In this document: in pieces, positions 8,448-16,847 of the stretch | Position numbering within the stretch: the stretch's first letter is position 1 | Layout of the letters: each line of letters opens with the position of its first letter | DNA from: Vulcanimicrobiota bacterium | GTDB lineage: Bacteria > Vulcanimicrobiota > Vulcanimicrobiia > Vulcanimicrobiales > Vulcanimicrobiaceae | Direction of reading: 5' to 3' | Assembly (NCBI GenBank): GCA_027452165.1 | Contig: DAIDGX010000013.1 | Span: 1 to 64,000, forward strand | DNA: 64,000 nt | The notes under the pieces: model-generated | What the model was told of the DNA's origin: nothing | Seen by the model: only the letters and a program-made list of their open reading frames with translations | Databases searched by the model: none | Program-made: the position numbers and the translations under genes

Positions 8448-9260
8448 ATGACGCTGATCCGTGGGCGAGGCCGAGGCCTCGAGTTGATGTTGGCCGACCG
8501 GGAGTTCGAGGGCGCGCTTGCCGAGCTCGAAGCTCGTCTTGCAGAGCGACCCGAGTTCTACCGCGGGACGATGGCGACCGCGGTCGTCGCGTTCGAGCCG
8601 ACAAGCGCCCAGCTCGACGCCCTCCGCGCCCTCCTCAAGACCCATGGGATCGGGCTCGCGGGCATCGAGCTGGGCGTTTCGGGCGGTGGTGAGGAGCTCG
8701 CACGGCGGCGCGCGCAGCGCCCGAGTGCCGACCTGAAGCTCTCGGAATCAGCACGATCGCTCGTGGCCGATTTCGCAGGGGCGCGCGCCGACATCGCGCA
8801 TCGCCGGCGCAGCGGGCTCACGAGCGTCCGCCGCTCGGCCGTTCCACAAGCGCCGGCGCCTGCGCACGCTGAGTCCGCGCCGAGCGCCGCCCTGCACGTG
8901 GCAGCGCAGCCTCCGGGGACGCTGTTCCACGTCGGCACGCTGCGCGGCGGACAGGCACTGCACCACGTGGGCAACATCGTCGTCGTCGGCGACGTAAATC
9001 CGGGCACGGAACTCGTGGCGACGGGCGACGTGCTCGTCTTCGGCCGCTTGCTCGGCGTCGCGCATGCAGGCGCGCAGGGCGACGACCAAGCGCGCGTCTA
9101 CGCGCTGCACTTGCAGGCGACGCAGCTTCGCATCGCAACCTCGATCGCCGTCGACGAGGAAACGCGTCGCGCGAGCGCGGAACCGGAGGTTGCATTCGTG
9201 CGTGACGGACGCATCGTCATCGCGCCGTTTTCTAAAGTAGGGGAGGTACGCGCAGAGTGA
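8448..9260 (+). CDS. minC: Septum site-determining protein MinC
   Basis: MinC inhibits FtsZ polymerisation away from midcell when recruited to the membrane by MinD. The protein has ~270 residues. The N-terminal ~85 residues are the divergent FtsZ-inhibiting domain. A poorly conserved Ala-rich linker follows. The C-terminal beta-helical MinC domain starts near FHVGTLRGGQALHHVGNIVVVGDVNPG and contains GDVLVFGRLLGVAHAGAQGD, the classic MinC_C pattern. ATG 8448 is preferred; TTG 8442 is in frame and a stop at 8409 closes the frame upstream. It is the first gene of minC-minD-minD-minE-rodA; its TGA overlaps the GTG of the first minD. The N-domain is recognisable mainly by position. Confidence 0.88.
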   Translation: MTLIRGRGRGLELMLADREFEGALAELEARLAERPEFYRGTMATAVVAFEPTSAQLDALRALLKTHGIGLAGIELGVSGGGEELARRRAQRPSADLKLSESARSLVADFAGARADIAHRRRSGLTSVRRSAVPQAPAPAHAESAPSAALHVAAQPPGTLFHVGTLRGGQALHHVGNIVVVGDVNPGTELVATGDVLVFGRLLGVAHAGAQGDDQARVYALHLQATQLRIATSIAVDEETRRASAEPEVAFVRDGRIVIAPFSKVGEVRAE

Positions 9261-10048
9261 GTGGACGACGCATCGTCATCACGTCGGGCAAAGGCGGTGT
9301 CGGCAAGACGACGACGACCGCAAATCTCGGTGCGGCGCTCGCAAAGCGTGGCGCGCGCGTGATCCTCGTCGATGCCGACATCGGATTGCGTAATCTGGAT
9401 CTGGTGCTCGGTCTCGAGAAACGCATCGTCTTCGACGTTGTCGAAGTCGCTGAAGGGCGTTGCCAGTTGCGCCAAGCGCTCATCAAGGACAAACGTTTCG
9501 AATCGCTCTCCATCCTTCCAGCCGCGCAAACACGCGATAAAGACGCCATCAACGAAGAGCAGTTTGCTGCGATCGTCGCGCAGGCGGCCGAGCAGGCCGA
9601 CTTTGTGCTGATCGATTGTCCTGCCGGCATCGAGGCGGGTTTCCGCAACGCGATCGCCGGTGCGAAGGAGGCGATCGTCGTGACGACGCCTGAGGTGAGC
9701 GCGATTCGTGACGCCGATCGCGTGGTCGGCAAGCTGAACGAAAAGCAACTGCCGATTCGGTTGATCGTGAATCGCCTGCGCCCCGCGATGGTGAAGGCGG
9801 GCGACATGCTCTCGGTGGACGACGTGTGCGAGATTCTCGCGGTCGAACTGCTCGGCATCGTTCCCGACGATGAAGAGATCATCGACACCACCAATCGCGG
9901 TGAGCCAATCGTGCTCGACGAAACGGCGAAGCTACGCGTGATCTACGACAAGATCGCACGCCGCATGGAAGGCGAGCTCGTTCCGTTCACCAATTTCGAT
10001 GCGCAAGGCTTGTTCGGGCGCCTTTTCGGCGCGCTGAAAGCGGGGTAA
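9257..10048 (+). CDS. minD: MinD ATPase, first copy
   Basis: MinD is the membrane-cycling ATPase that recruits MinC and is released by MinE. The 263-residue protein has the deviant Walker A GKGGVGKT (residues 11-18), the switch region VDADIGLRNLDLVLGL, the DCPAGIEAGF motif and a C-terminal amphipathic membrane-targeting helix (GLFGRLFGALKAG). The start is GTG inside the minC stop (GTGA). A second, clearly homologous minD follows after only 3 bases; see the findings. Both copies keep the signature lysine and the membrane helix, so neither looks degenerate. Confidence 0.93.
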   Translation: MSGRRIVITSGKGGVGKTTTTANLGAALAKRGARVILVDADIGLRNLDLVLGLEKRIVFDVVEVAEGRCQLRQALIKDKRFESLSILPAAQTRDKDAINEEQFAAIVAQAAEQADFVLIDCPAGIEAGFRNAIAGAKEAIVVTTPEVSAIRDADRVVGKLNEKQLPIRLIVNRLRPAMVKAGDMLSVDDVCEILAVELLGIVPDDEEIIDTTNRGEPIVLDETAKLRVIYDKIARRMEGELVPFTNFDAQGLFGRLFGALKAG

Positions 10049-10051
10049 CCG

Positions 10052-10900
10052 ATGCACGAACTCCAACCCATGGACGCGCAGACACCGGCGGCAGCGCCGG
10101 TGAAACTCGGGCGCGCGATCGTCGTCACCTCAGGCAAGGGTGGCGTGGGCAAGACGACCACCACCGCCAACTTGGGCACGGCGCTCGCCAAGCGTGGCGC
10201 GCGTGTAGCGCTCGTCGATGCCGACGTGGGCCTGCGCAATCTCGACATCGTCATGGGCCTCGAGAGCCGCGTGAAGTACCACGTGCTTGACGTGCTCGAC
10301 GAGCAGGTGACGCTCGAGGAGGCGCTCGTGCCCGACAAGCACAGCGAGAACCTGGTGCTGCTCGCCGCTGCGCAGTCGCGCGAAAAGGACGACGTCGACA
10401 CCGAAAAAATGCGGGCGCTGGTGCAGCGCTTGCGTGAGAAGTTCGACTACGTGTTGATCGACTGTCCCGCCGGCATCGAGATGGGCTTCAAGAATGCGGT
10501 CGTGGGAGCCGACGAGGCGATCGTTGTTTGCACGCCCGAGGTTTCGGCCGTACGCGACGTGGATCGCGTGGTCGGATTGCTCGGCAACAGATTCAAACCG
10601 CAACTCATCATCAACCGCCTGCGTCCGCAGCTTGTGAGGAAGGGCAAAATGCTCTCGGTTGACGACGTGAACGCGATCCTGCGTTTGCCGCTGCTCGGCG
10701 TGATCGCCGATGAGCCCGAAATCATCGTCACCACGAACAAGGGCGAACCGCTGGCACTGCGCGATGACGGCACCACCGCGGCGGCCTACCACGCCATCGC
10801 CGCGCGCATCGCCGGTGAGGACGTTCCAGCGCCGACCGTCGAGGTAAAGGAATCGTTCTTCGATAAGCTCGGGGCGATGTTCGGAGGACGCCGCGCATGA
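10052..10900 (+). CDS. minD: MinD ATPase, second adjacent copy
   Basis: The 282-residue paralogue has an N-terminal extension of about 18 residues, then the same core as the first copy: GKGGVGKT (residues 28-35), VDADVGLRNLDIVMGL, DCPAGIEMGF and NRLRPQLVRKGKMLSVDDV. The C-terminus ends in a different amphipathic helix (ESFFDKLGAMFGG). Reading the two side by side, similarity is high in the core and low at both ends, so this is an old tandem duplication rather than a recent copy. The gene overlaps minE by ATGA (10897-10900). The pair could form heterodimers or divide MinC-binding and MinE-responsive roles; this is inference. Confidence 0.92.
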   Translation: MHELQPMDAQTPAAAPVKLGRAIVVTSGKGGVGKTTTTANLGTALAKRGARVALVDADVGLRNLDIVMGLESRVKYHVLDVLDEQVTLEEALVPDKHSENLVLLAAAQSREKDDVDTEKMRALVQRLREKFDYVLIDCPAGIEMGFKNAVVGADEAIVVCTPEVSAVRDVDRVVGLLGNRFKPQLIINRLRPQLVRKGKMLSVDDVNAILRLPLLGVIADEPEIIVTTNKGEPLALRDDGTTAAAYHAIAARIAGEDVPAPTVEVKESFFDKLGAMFGGRRA

Positions 10901-11316
10901 TCGAATGGCTGAAGAAGTTTCTCGGTACGCCGCCGTCGAGCTCGACCGCGAAGGAGCGGTTGCGCCTCGTGCTGATGACCGATCATCTTGCGCTCGCGCC
11001 CGAGATCATCGAAAACATGAAACGCGACCTGGTGGACGTCATCTCCCGCTACGTCGAGGTGGATCGCGAGAAGCTCGAGATCGAGTTCGAACGCGAAGAT
11101 CGCGCCCTTGCATTGATGGCGAGCATTCCGATCATCTCGGTGAACCGGCCAAGCGGTGGCGACGGCGAAAAGCCGGCAGTCAAAGAACGCGTGGAGGACG
11201 CACAAACGGCCGCGGTGCCGGGCAGCGCCGCTCCCAGCGTGAACGCGACGCCGGGTGAACCTCCAAAACGGCGCCGGCGTAAGAAAACGTCGTCCAAACC
11301 CGCAACAGCCCACTAA
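10897..11316 (+). CDS. minE: Cell division topological specificity factor MinE, extended C-terminus
   Basis: MinE stimulates MinD ATPase and gives the Min system its spatial pattern. The N-terminal amphipathic segment (MIEWLKKFLG) and the anti-MinCD helix region (AKERLRLVLMTDHLALAPEIIENMKRDL) are followed by the topological domain (DVISRYVEVDREKLEIEFER...LMASIPIISV). The core ends near residue 85, the usual MinE length. A further ~50 residues follow that are Pro/Ala-rich and end in a basic cluster (PPKRRRRKKTSSK). That tail is unusual and could bind nucleic acid, anionic lipid or a partner. The gene is coupled to minD and followed 8 bases later by rodA. Confidence 0.9.
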   Translation: MIEWLKKFLGTPPSSSTAKERLRLVLMTDHLALAPEIIENMKRDLVDVISRYVEVDREKLEIEFEREDRALALMASIPIISVNRPSGGDGEKPAVKERVEDAQTAAVPGSAAPSVNATPGEPPKRRRRKKTSSKPATAH

Positions 11317-11324
11317 CGGCGGCA

Positions 11325-12449
11325 TTGATCTTCGGGAACGACGCGCGCCGGTATGTGCGCAACTTCAACTGGATGCTCGCGATTTCGTGCGTCCTGATCT
11401 CGCTTATCGGCATCGTATGCATTCAGTCGGCTGACCTGCACAGTCCAGATGCGAGCGGCGAGGTGCGCAAGCAAATCCTCTACGTGATTCTCGGCGTACC
11501 GCTGATGATCGGCGTCTCGTTCATCGATTACCGTAATTTTCAACGCTGGGCGCCCGCATTGTATGGGGTCAATCTCGTACTCTTGCTCTTCATCCTGCGC
11601 GGCGGACACTCGGCGCTCGGCGCGCAGCGATGGATTTCGCTTGGGCCACTCGGCACGTTTCAGCCGTCGGAACCGGCGAAACTGGTACTCGCAATCGCGC
11701 TTGCGTGGGTGCTCTGCCGTAGCACGTACGATCGAATTCAAGACCTTTGGAAGCCGCTCGTCGCGGTCGCGATCCCTGCCCTTCTGATCGTGAAGCAACC
11801 CGATCTCGGCACCTCGCTCGTCATCCTCGCGATCTTGAGCGCGCAGCTATTTTTTGGACTGCCGAAACTCGGCGACTTCGCGATCTACGCGATGGGCGTC
11901 CTCACCGCGGGCGCGGTGGCCGTCGGCACCAACGTGATTCTGAAACCGTTTCAAAAAGCGCGGCTCTTCGTGTTTTTGAACCCGAATGCCGATCCGCAGG
12001 GCGCTGGCTACAATCTCAATCAATCGAAAATCGCGGTCGGCAACGGCGGCTGGTTTGGGCGCGGGCTGCATCATGGCACGCAGACGCAGTTGAATTTCGT
12101 CCCCGAGCACTCACGCGACTTCATCTTCACCGTGCTTGCCGAGGAGTTCGGCTTCCTCGGAGCGTTTGTACTCGTGGCGCTCTACGCCCTCATGCTCTTG
12201 GGCGGCGTTCAGGCGATGCTCGCCGCACGCGACCGCTTCGGCTTCTTACTTGCGAGCGGTATCGTGGCGATGCTCTTCTTTCACGTGCTCGTAAACATCG
12301 GCATGACGGTCGGCATCATGCCGATTACGGGCATTCCGTTACCTTTCATGTCGTATGGCGGTTCGGCGATCCTCACGAACTTTATCGCGGTAGGAGTTCT
12401 GCTCAACATCTACTCGCAGAAGGATCGCGACGTTTTAGGAAACGCGTAG
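11325..12449 (+). CDS. rodA: RodA/FtsW-family peptidoglycan glycosyltransferase
   Basis: This SEDS-family membrane enzyme polymerises lipid II during wall elongation, normally with a class B penicillin-binding protein. The ~374-residue protein has about ten hydrophobic segments. SEDS motifs are visible: GAQRWISLGPLGTFQPSEPAKL, KQPDLGTSLV, the long external loop with QSKIAVGNGGWFGRGLHHGTQTQLNFVPEHSRDFIFTVLAEEFGF, and NIGMTVGIMPITGIPLPFMSYGGSA. The pattern is closer to RodA than FtsW. The start is TTG 11325, with an in-frame GTG at 11355 as an alternative. Being the last gene of a min operon links septum placement with wall synthesis. No partner PBP gene is in the window. Confidence 0.88.
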   Translation: MIFGNDARRYVRNFNWMLAISCVLISLIGIVCIQSADLHSPDASGEVRKQILYVILGVPLMIGVSFIDYRNFQRWAPALYGVNLVLLLFILRGGHSALGAQRWISLGPLGTFQPSEPAKLVLAIALAWVLCRSTYDRIQDLWKPLVAVAIPALLIVKQPDLGTSLVILAILSAQLFFGLPKLGDFAIYAMGVLTAGAVAVGTNVILKPFQKARLFVFLNPNADPQGAGYNLNQSKIAVGNGGWFGRGLHHGTQTQLNFVPEHSRDFIFTVLAEEFGFLGAFVLVALYALMLLGGVQAMLAARDRFGFLLASGIVAMLFFHVLVNIGMTVGIMPITGIPLPFMSYGGSAILTNFIAVGVLLNIYSQKDRDVLGNA

Positions 12450-12881
12450 ATCGACCTCTACCGGAATTCCGGCGCGCACGCTTTCGGTCACCACGCAAAA
12501 CTCCTCGAAGATCTCACGGCAGCGCGCGAAGCGTTCGCGTTGGTCCTGCGGAACCGTGACGTCGAGTGCGACCGCGATCGACCCAATGCGCAGGCGCCCC
12601 TTCTCGTTACGTTTTAACCGCACGGTGACGCGACCGCTGAGATCGTCGATTGTCACGCGTGCTTTCTGCGTGCAGAAGAGTAAGCTCGATGAAAGGCACG
12701 TGGCAATCGCCGAGGCGAGCATATCGGTCGGCGTGGGAATACCTTCGGGTCCAAGCGGCGGCCCCTCGCCGGTGCGGTATTCGCGCACGTTGTCGCCTTC
12801 GACACGCACGGCGAATTGATAAGGCGCTTGGAGCTGAATCGTCAGCTGTGTGACGGGCGGTTCACCGGATGCGGTACTCAT
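12435..12881 (-). CDS. OsmC-family peroxidase-like protein
   Basis: The 148-residue protein has the OsmC/Ohr fold pattern. The two redox cysteine positions are plausible at Cys62 or Cys70 (ATCLSSSLLFC) and Cys129 (REIFEEFCVVTES). Family members reduce organic peroxides in the cytosol; the YhfA-like subgroup is less well characterised, and this protein resembles that subgroup as much as Ohr. The start ATG overlaps the stop of the upstream P-type ATPase gene (ATGA), making it the last gene of a three-gene operon. Its 3' end overlaps the convergent rodA by 15 bases. Confidence 0.82.
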   Translation of the reverse strand: MSTASGEPPVTQLTIQLQAPYQFAVRVEGDNVREYRTGEGPPLGPEGIPTPTDMLASAIATCLSSSLLFCTQKARVTIDDLSGRVTVRLKRNEKGRLRIGSIAVALDVTVPQDQRERFARCREIFEEFCVVTESVRAGIPVEVDLRVS

Positions 12882-15166
12882 GCACCGGAGCTACTCCGGT
12901 GGCGTGCGGTGCTCCCGTCGCGCCGAGCGAGAATCGCAAAGACGGCAAAGAGCATCGCGCCGAATGCGGCGAGCGTCGCAACCACCGCGACCACGAGCTG
13001 CGACGGGAGCGTTGCGGCGAGGGTGCCCGTCAGGACCATCGCGCACGCGGCGGCAATCGCGGCGACCGTCGAGATGGCGAGGGGGCGCGACGGCGGTACA
13101 AGCGGATCGCCCGGTCGCTGGCGGACGAGGTACACCGAGAATTGTCCCATCGTCACGATCGCGAGGAAGACCACGCTGCGCAGTTGCGCAAGCGAGAGCG
13201 CGTGGAGGTGCGCGGCAAGCACGATGGCGATGGTGACCGAGAGCGTGGTGCCGAGCGCGGGGCCGATCGCGGCGCGCAAGAGCGTGGCAACCGACCACAC
13301 CGTCTGTCGCCGCACCGGCGTCGCGTTATCGGTCGCGATAGCGAGGGTGACGCCGTCGTTGAAGACGAGCAGCGCGACCATCAACTCCGGTGTCAAAAGG
13401 ACGAGATGCGTCAATGCAAACCCGACGCTCAAGATACCGACGATCTCGAGATATTTGACGAGTTTCATCATCGTGTAGGTTGTCATGCGGGCGAAGATCG
13501 TGCGACTCGTTTCGATGGCGGTTACGATGTCGGCGAGCCCCGGTGCCGTGAGGATGATGCCGGCCGCGGCCTTGGCTGCGTCGGTTGCCGATGCGACGGC
13601 GATCCCGATGCCGGCGGCGCGTAGCGCGGGCGCGTCGTTGATGCCGTCACCCGTCATTCCCACCACATGCCCAGCTTGCTGCAGGCGCGTGATGATCGCC
13701 ACCTTGCCGTCGGGATAGACCGACGCATGCACGTCAGCCTCGGGTATGCCGACGGCGTGAGCCACGTGCAGCGCTGTCGCTGCGGTGTCGCCGGTGACGA
13801 GCGCGACGTCGATGCCCATCGCGTGCAAGCGTCCGATCAGCGCGGCCGCATCGTCGCGTGGAGGGTCTGCGATTGCGAACAGGCCCGCAAGCTCGGTCGT
13901 GCCGTCGTGCGTGAGCGCGACGGCAAGCACGCGTCCTTCCGCGGCCAGCGCGTGCACGCGCTGATCGAAATCTTCGGGCACACGGCTCGCCAGCGCTCGC
14001 AGCACGTCGGGCGCACCCTTGATCGCGACGGCGTCGCTAGCGTTCACGACAATCTGCGCGGAACTGCGTTTGGCGACGGGATCGAATGGCACGAGGAGCT
14101 TGCGAACGAGCGGTGTAGCGTGGCGCTCTTCGGCGAAGCGCAGCACCGCGGTGTCGAGTGGATCGGCCCCCGCTTCGTCCGAAGCGGCCGCGGCAAACGC
14201 GGCGATGTCGGCATCGCTAAACGCGCCGAACGGTGCGCACGCGACCACGCTCATGCGATTTGCGGTGATCGTCCCCGTCTTGTCGGTGCATAGAACGTCC
14301 ATCGATGCGGCGTCTTCGAGTGCGGAGAGCCGCGTCACGAGCGCGCCGCGCCGCACGAGTTCGAGCGAACCGAGCGTGGTAGCGAGCGTGAATGCCGCGG
14401 GAAGCGCGATTGGCACCGACGCAAGTAAGATCATGATCGCGAAAATTGCAATGGAGGCTGGGTCGTACGAGGCGCGCACGGCGATCGCGGTGACGATCGC
14501 AATGATCGCCACGCCGATCACGCTGAGCGAGGTGACGAGCCGGAGCACGAAACGCTCCAGTTCACCGCGCGCATGCGTCGTGCGAAAGAGTTCCACCGTT
14601 TTTCCGAATTTCGTCTGCGTTCCAATCGCCGTTACCAGCGCGTCCGCGTCGCCGCGCACGACGGTGCTCCCGGCGAAGGCGGCGTCGCCGCATGGAATCG
14701 TGCGCGCCAGCGACTCGCCGGTGAGCGTGGATTCATCGGAGGCAATCGTGCCGCGAATCAGTCGCACGTCGGCGGGGATGATCGATCCGACGTTGACGTG
14801 TACGAGATCGCCCGGCACGAGTTCTTCGGAGGGAATGCTGCTCCACACCCCATCGCGTAGCGCGCGCGCTGCGACCGTAACCTTTTTGCGTAAGAGCTCG
14901 ACGGCGTTGCGCGCGCGCCCTTCCTGGATCGTCGCGGCGATCGCGTTGAAGAGGAGAAGGAAGCCGATCGCCGCGCTATCGCCATATCGCGCGGTCGCAA
15001 GCGTCAGCGCGAGTGTTACCTCGAGCAGCCACGGCACGGGCCCCCACAGACGAGCGGCGAGGACGAGCAGCGGATGATGTGGCTGTGCGGGAATGGCGTT
15101 ACGCCCGTACTGTGCGCGCAACGCTTGTATTTCGGCGTTCGTAAGTCCCCGCGGCGCGGCGTTCAT
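12878..15166 (-). CDS. P-type H+-ATPase (P3A-like)
   Basis: The 762-residue pump has TGES at 149-152, the phosphorylation motif DKTGT at 295-299, the hinge MTGDGINDAPALRAAGIGIAV and a C-terminal membrane domain with the FNDGVTLAIATDNATP segment typical of plasma-membrane proton-efflux ATPases. There is no metal-binding N-terminal domain and no CPC motif, which argues against a heavy-metal pump. The start ATG 15166 overlaps the stop of the methyltransferase gene; a longer open frame upstream is Arg-rich shadow sequence. It would export protons at the expense of ATP and help acid tolerance. Ion specificity is inferred from family resemblance only. Confidence 0.85.
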   Translation of the reverse strand: MNAAPRGLTNAEIQALRAQYGRNAIPAQPHHPLLVLAARLWGPVPWLLEVTLALTLATARYGDSAAIGFLLLFNAIAATIQEGRARNAVELLRKKVTVAARALRDGVWSSIPSEELVPGDLVHVNVGSIIPADVRLIRGTIASDESTLTGESLARTIPCGDAAFAGSTVVRGDADALVTAIGTQTKFGKTVELFRTTHARGELERFVLRLVTSLSVIGVAIIAIVTAIAVRASYDPASIAIFAIMILLASVPIALPAAFTLATTLGSLELVRRGALVTRLSALEDAASMDVLCTDKTGTITANRMSVVACAPFGAFSDADIAAFAAAASDEAGADPLDTAVLRFAEERHATPLVRKLLVPFDPVAKRSSAQIVVNASDAVAIKGAPDVLRALASRVPEDFDQRVHALAAEGRVLAVALTHDGTTELAGLFAIADPPRDDAAALIGRLHAMGIDVALVTGDTAATALHVAHAVGIPEADVHASVYPDGKVAIITRLQQAGHVVGMTGDGINDAPALRAAGIGIAVASATDAAKAAAGIILTAPGLADIVTAIETSRTIFARMTTYTMMKLVKYLEIVGILSVGFALTHLVLLTPELMVALLVFNDGVTLAIATDNATPVRRQTVWSVATLLRAAIGPALGTTLSVTIAIVLAAHLHALSLAQLRSVVFLAIVTMGQFSVYLVRQRPGDPLVPPSRPLAISTVAAIAAACAMVLTGTLAATLPSQLVVAVVATLAAFGAMLFAVFAILARRDGSTARHRSSSGA

Positions 15167-15768
15167 GGCACGCGTACCACGATGCCGAAGCGCTCCTGCG
15201 CAACGAGCGTGACGGTCGCGAGCGCCTCGAGTTCGGCACGTTCGACCGGTGTGTGGTAGAGGATCCAGGTTGCGCCAGGTTGATGCCGGTGGAGGATGCT
15301 TGCGAGCGTTGCGCGCAGCGCGAGCGCGTCGAACGGATTGAAGAGAAAAACGACGAGGTCTCCCGGCGGAAATTTCCACAGGCGGGCGTCGGCGTTCACC
15401 AGGCGCAGGTCGTCGCAACGACGGCTTCGCACCCGCGCCTCGGCGAGATTCTCTCTCGCGATCTCGTAGAGGCTCGGTGAGACCTCGATACCGCAGACCT
15501 TTCGAAAAGGGTACTCGCTTGCAAGTAGCATCGCGCGACCCATGCCGGCGCCGACATCGACGAACGTCGAGCTCGCGATCGTTTCAGGCGGCACGTGCGA
15601 GAGGAGCGCACGGAAATCGGAGACCGGCACGGCTTCGTAATGCGTGGCATGCGCGCCGGCGTCTCCGACAGCCTCGGGTTCGAGGTCGGTGAGGAAGAGT
15701 ACGGCGTGCGTGGTAACACCGTAGTCGTGATCGAATCGTCGGCCGCTCAAACGCTCGGAGTTGCGCAC
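15163..15768 (-). CDS. Class I SAM-dependent methyltransferase, substrate unknown
   Basis: The ~202-residue protein has motif I (TFVDVGAGMGRAML, residues 68-81), an acidic residue ending the next strand (VCGIEVSP), a LRLVNADARLW segment and a post-strand NPF at 144-146. The substrate cannot be inferred. GTG 15768 is chosen because it leaves the divergent gene at 15771 intact; an ATG at 15801 would overlap it by 31 bases. It heads an operon with the H+-ATPase and OsmC genes, joined by ATGA overlaps. The start codons of this gene and its divergent neighbour are separated by only 2 bases, so each promoter must lie inside the other gene's coding region. Confidence 0.72.
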   Translation of the reverse strand: MRNSERLSGRRFDHDYGVTTHAVLFLTDLEPEAVGDAGAHATHYEAVPVSDFRALLSHVPPETIASSTFVDVGAGMGRAMLLASEYPFRKVCGIEVSPSLYEIARENLAEARVRSRRCDDLRLVNADARLWKFPPGDLVVFLFNPFDALALRATLASILHRHQPGATWILYHTPVERAELEALATVTLVAQERFGIVVRVP

Positions 15769-15770
15769 GC

Positions 15771-16847
15771 ATGAAGCTTCCCTATCGCGTGGGCGACTCA
15801 TGCGACGTGCCGCTGGGTGACGGGCGCGTGGCGCGCGCGCGCATCGTCGCGCAGGCTCATCATCTCGTCGATCTTGCCATCGAGGGTGGTGAGCGCGACG
15901 TGCTGGTGCTGCGTACGACCGACCGGGCGCTCGTTTTACAACGCTGGCATCGGCGCGGGCGCGGGCAGCCATCGGTCGAAGCGACGGTGCCGCGCTTTGC
16001 GCGGATCGTGGGTCCTGCCCACGCTGAACGGCTTGCGGCGCGTGCGCTCGGCGTCGCCCTTGCGGCCGAAGCACCGCTCGTGGTTCGCGCCGTGCATGCA
16101 TTCGCCGATCTCGGCGCAACGCTCGCGGCGATTCCCGGCGATGCGATGCTGGTTCTCAGCGCCACGCTCGCGCACGCGCAACTCGCTGCGCTGGAGGCAT
16201 GGTTTGCGACCCATCCGCACGCTACGTTGCGGCTCGACGGTGCGGGAGCGCAGCACGTGGCGACGGTCGCGTCGTGGCGACTCGGGCGACTGGTCGTCGC
16301 GGGCAACGTGTCGCTCGAACGCGTGCGAGCCCCACACGTGCGCCGGCTCGACGTCTTGGTTCCGTGCGCGAGCGCGCAGGTGGTGCGCGCCTTTCCCGCG
16401 CTCGAGTCGTTGCGGGTGAGCGCCTTGCGTGCCGACGTGGATATCGCCGCGCTCGCGGAGCTCGAAGCCTTACGTGCACTCGATTGCGCGCACGTGCGTT
16501 TGGTCACGCCTACGGCGCTTGCACGGCTGCGTACGCTGCGGGCGCTTCGCATCGCAGGCGTTATCGCACCGCCGCCGTCCGAGACGATTGCCGCGCTCGC
16601 TTTGCGCACGCTTGCGATCGAAGCACAATCGACGTACGGTTCGTTGCACGCGATCGTGGCTTGCGAGCATCTTGAAGAGCTGGAACTACGTGAGCTTTGG
16701 CAGTTTGCGATCGACGATGTTGCTTTCGTGCACGGGATGCGTTCGCTCGTGCGCGTCGAGATCGATATCGGTGGACGGCGGAAGAACGTCGAGCTCTATC
16801 GCCGCGCGACCTGGGCCCATCCGTGGCCTTTTGCGTTCGTGCGTTAA
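15771..16847 (+). CDS. Leucine-rich-repeat-like protein with Imm26-like N-terminus, function unknown
   Basis: The 358-residue protein has an N-terminal stretch (YRVGDSCDVPLGDGRVARARIV, residues 5-26) that resembles the start of immunity-protein-26-type domains. After an Ala-rich middle region, the C-terminal half carries irregular leucine-rich repeats with short spacing (for example LESLRVSALRADVDIAALAELEALRALDCAHV, then LARLRTLRALRIAGV and LEELELRELW). It ends in a basic segment RRKNVELYRRATWAHPWPF. There is no signal peptide. Both domain calls are by eye and weak. No toxin gene is adjacent, so an immunity role is not supported by context. Confidence 0.5.
   Translation: MKLPYRVGDSCDVPLGDGRVARARIVAQAHHLVDLAIEGGERDVLVLRTTDRALVLQRWHRRGRGQPSVEATVPRFARIVGPAHAERLAARALGVALAAEAPLVVRAVHAFADLGATLAAIPGDAMLVLSATLAHAQLAALEAWFATHPHATLRLDGAGAQHVATVASWRLGRLVVAGNVSLERVRAPHVRRLDVLVPCASAQVVRAFPALESLRVSALRADVDIAALAELEALRALDCAHVRLVTPTALARLRTLRALRIAGVIAPPPSETIAALALRTLAIEAQSTYGSLHAIVACEHLEELELRELWQFAIDDVAFVHGMRSLVRVEIDIGGRRKNVELYRRATWAHPWPFAFVR

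Noticed and set aside
15167-15418. N-terminal extension of 84 residues on the P-type ATPase
   Set aside because: It is Arg-rich shadow of the overlapping methyltransferase. ATG 15166 with an ATGA overlap is the natural start.
15771-16847. Toxin-immunity pair
   Set aside because: The Imm26-like N-terminus is weak and no polymorphic toxin, secretion tag or nuclease domain is adjacent.
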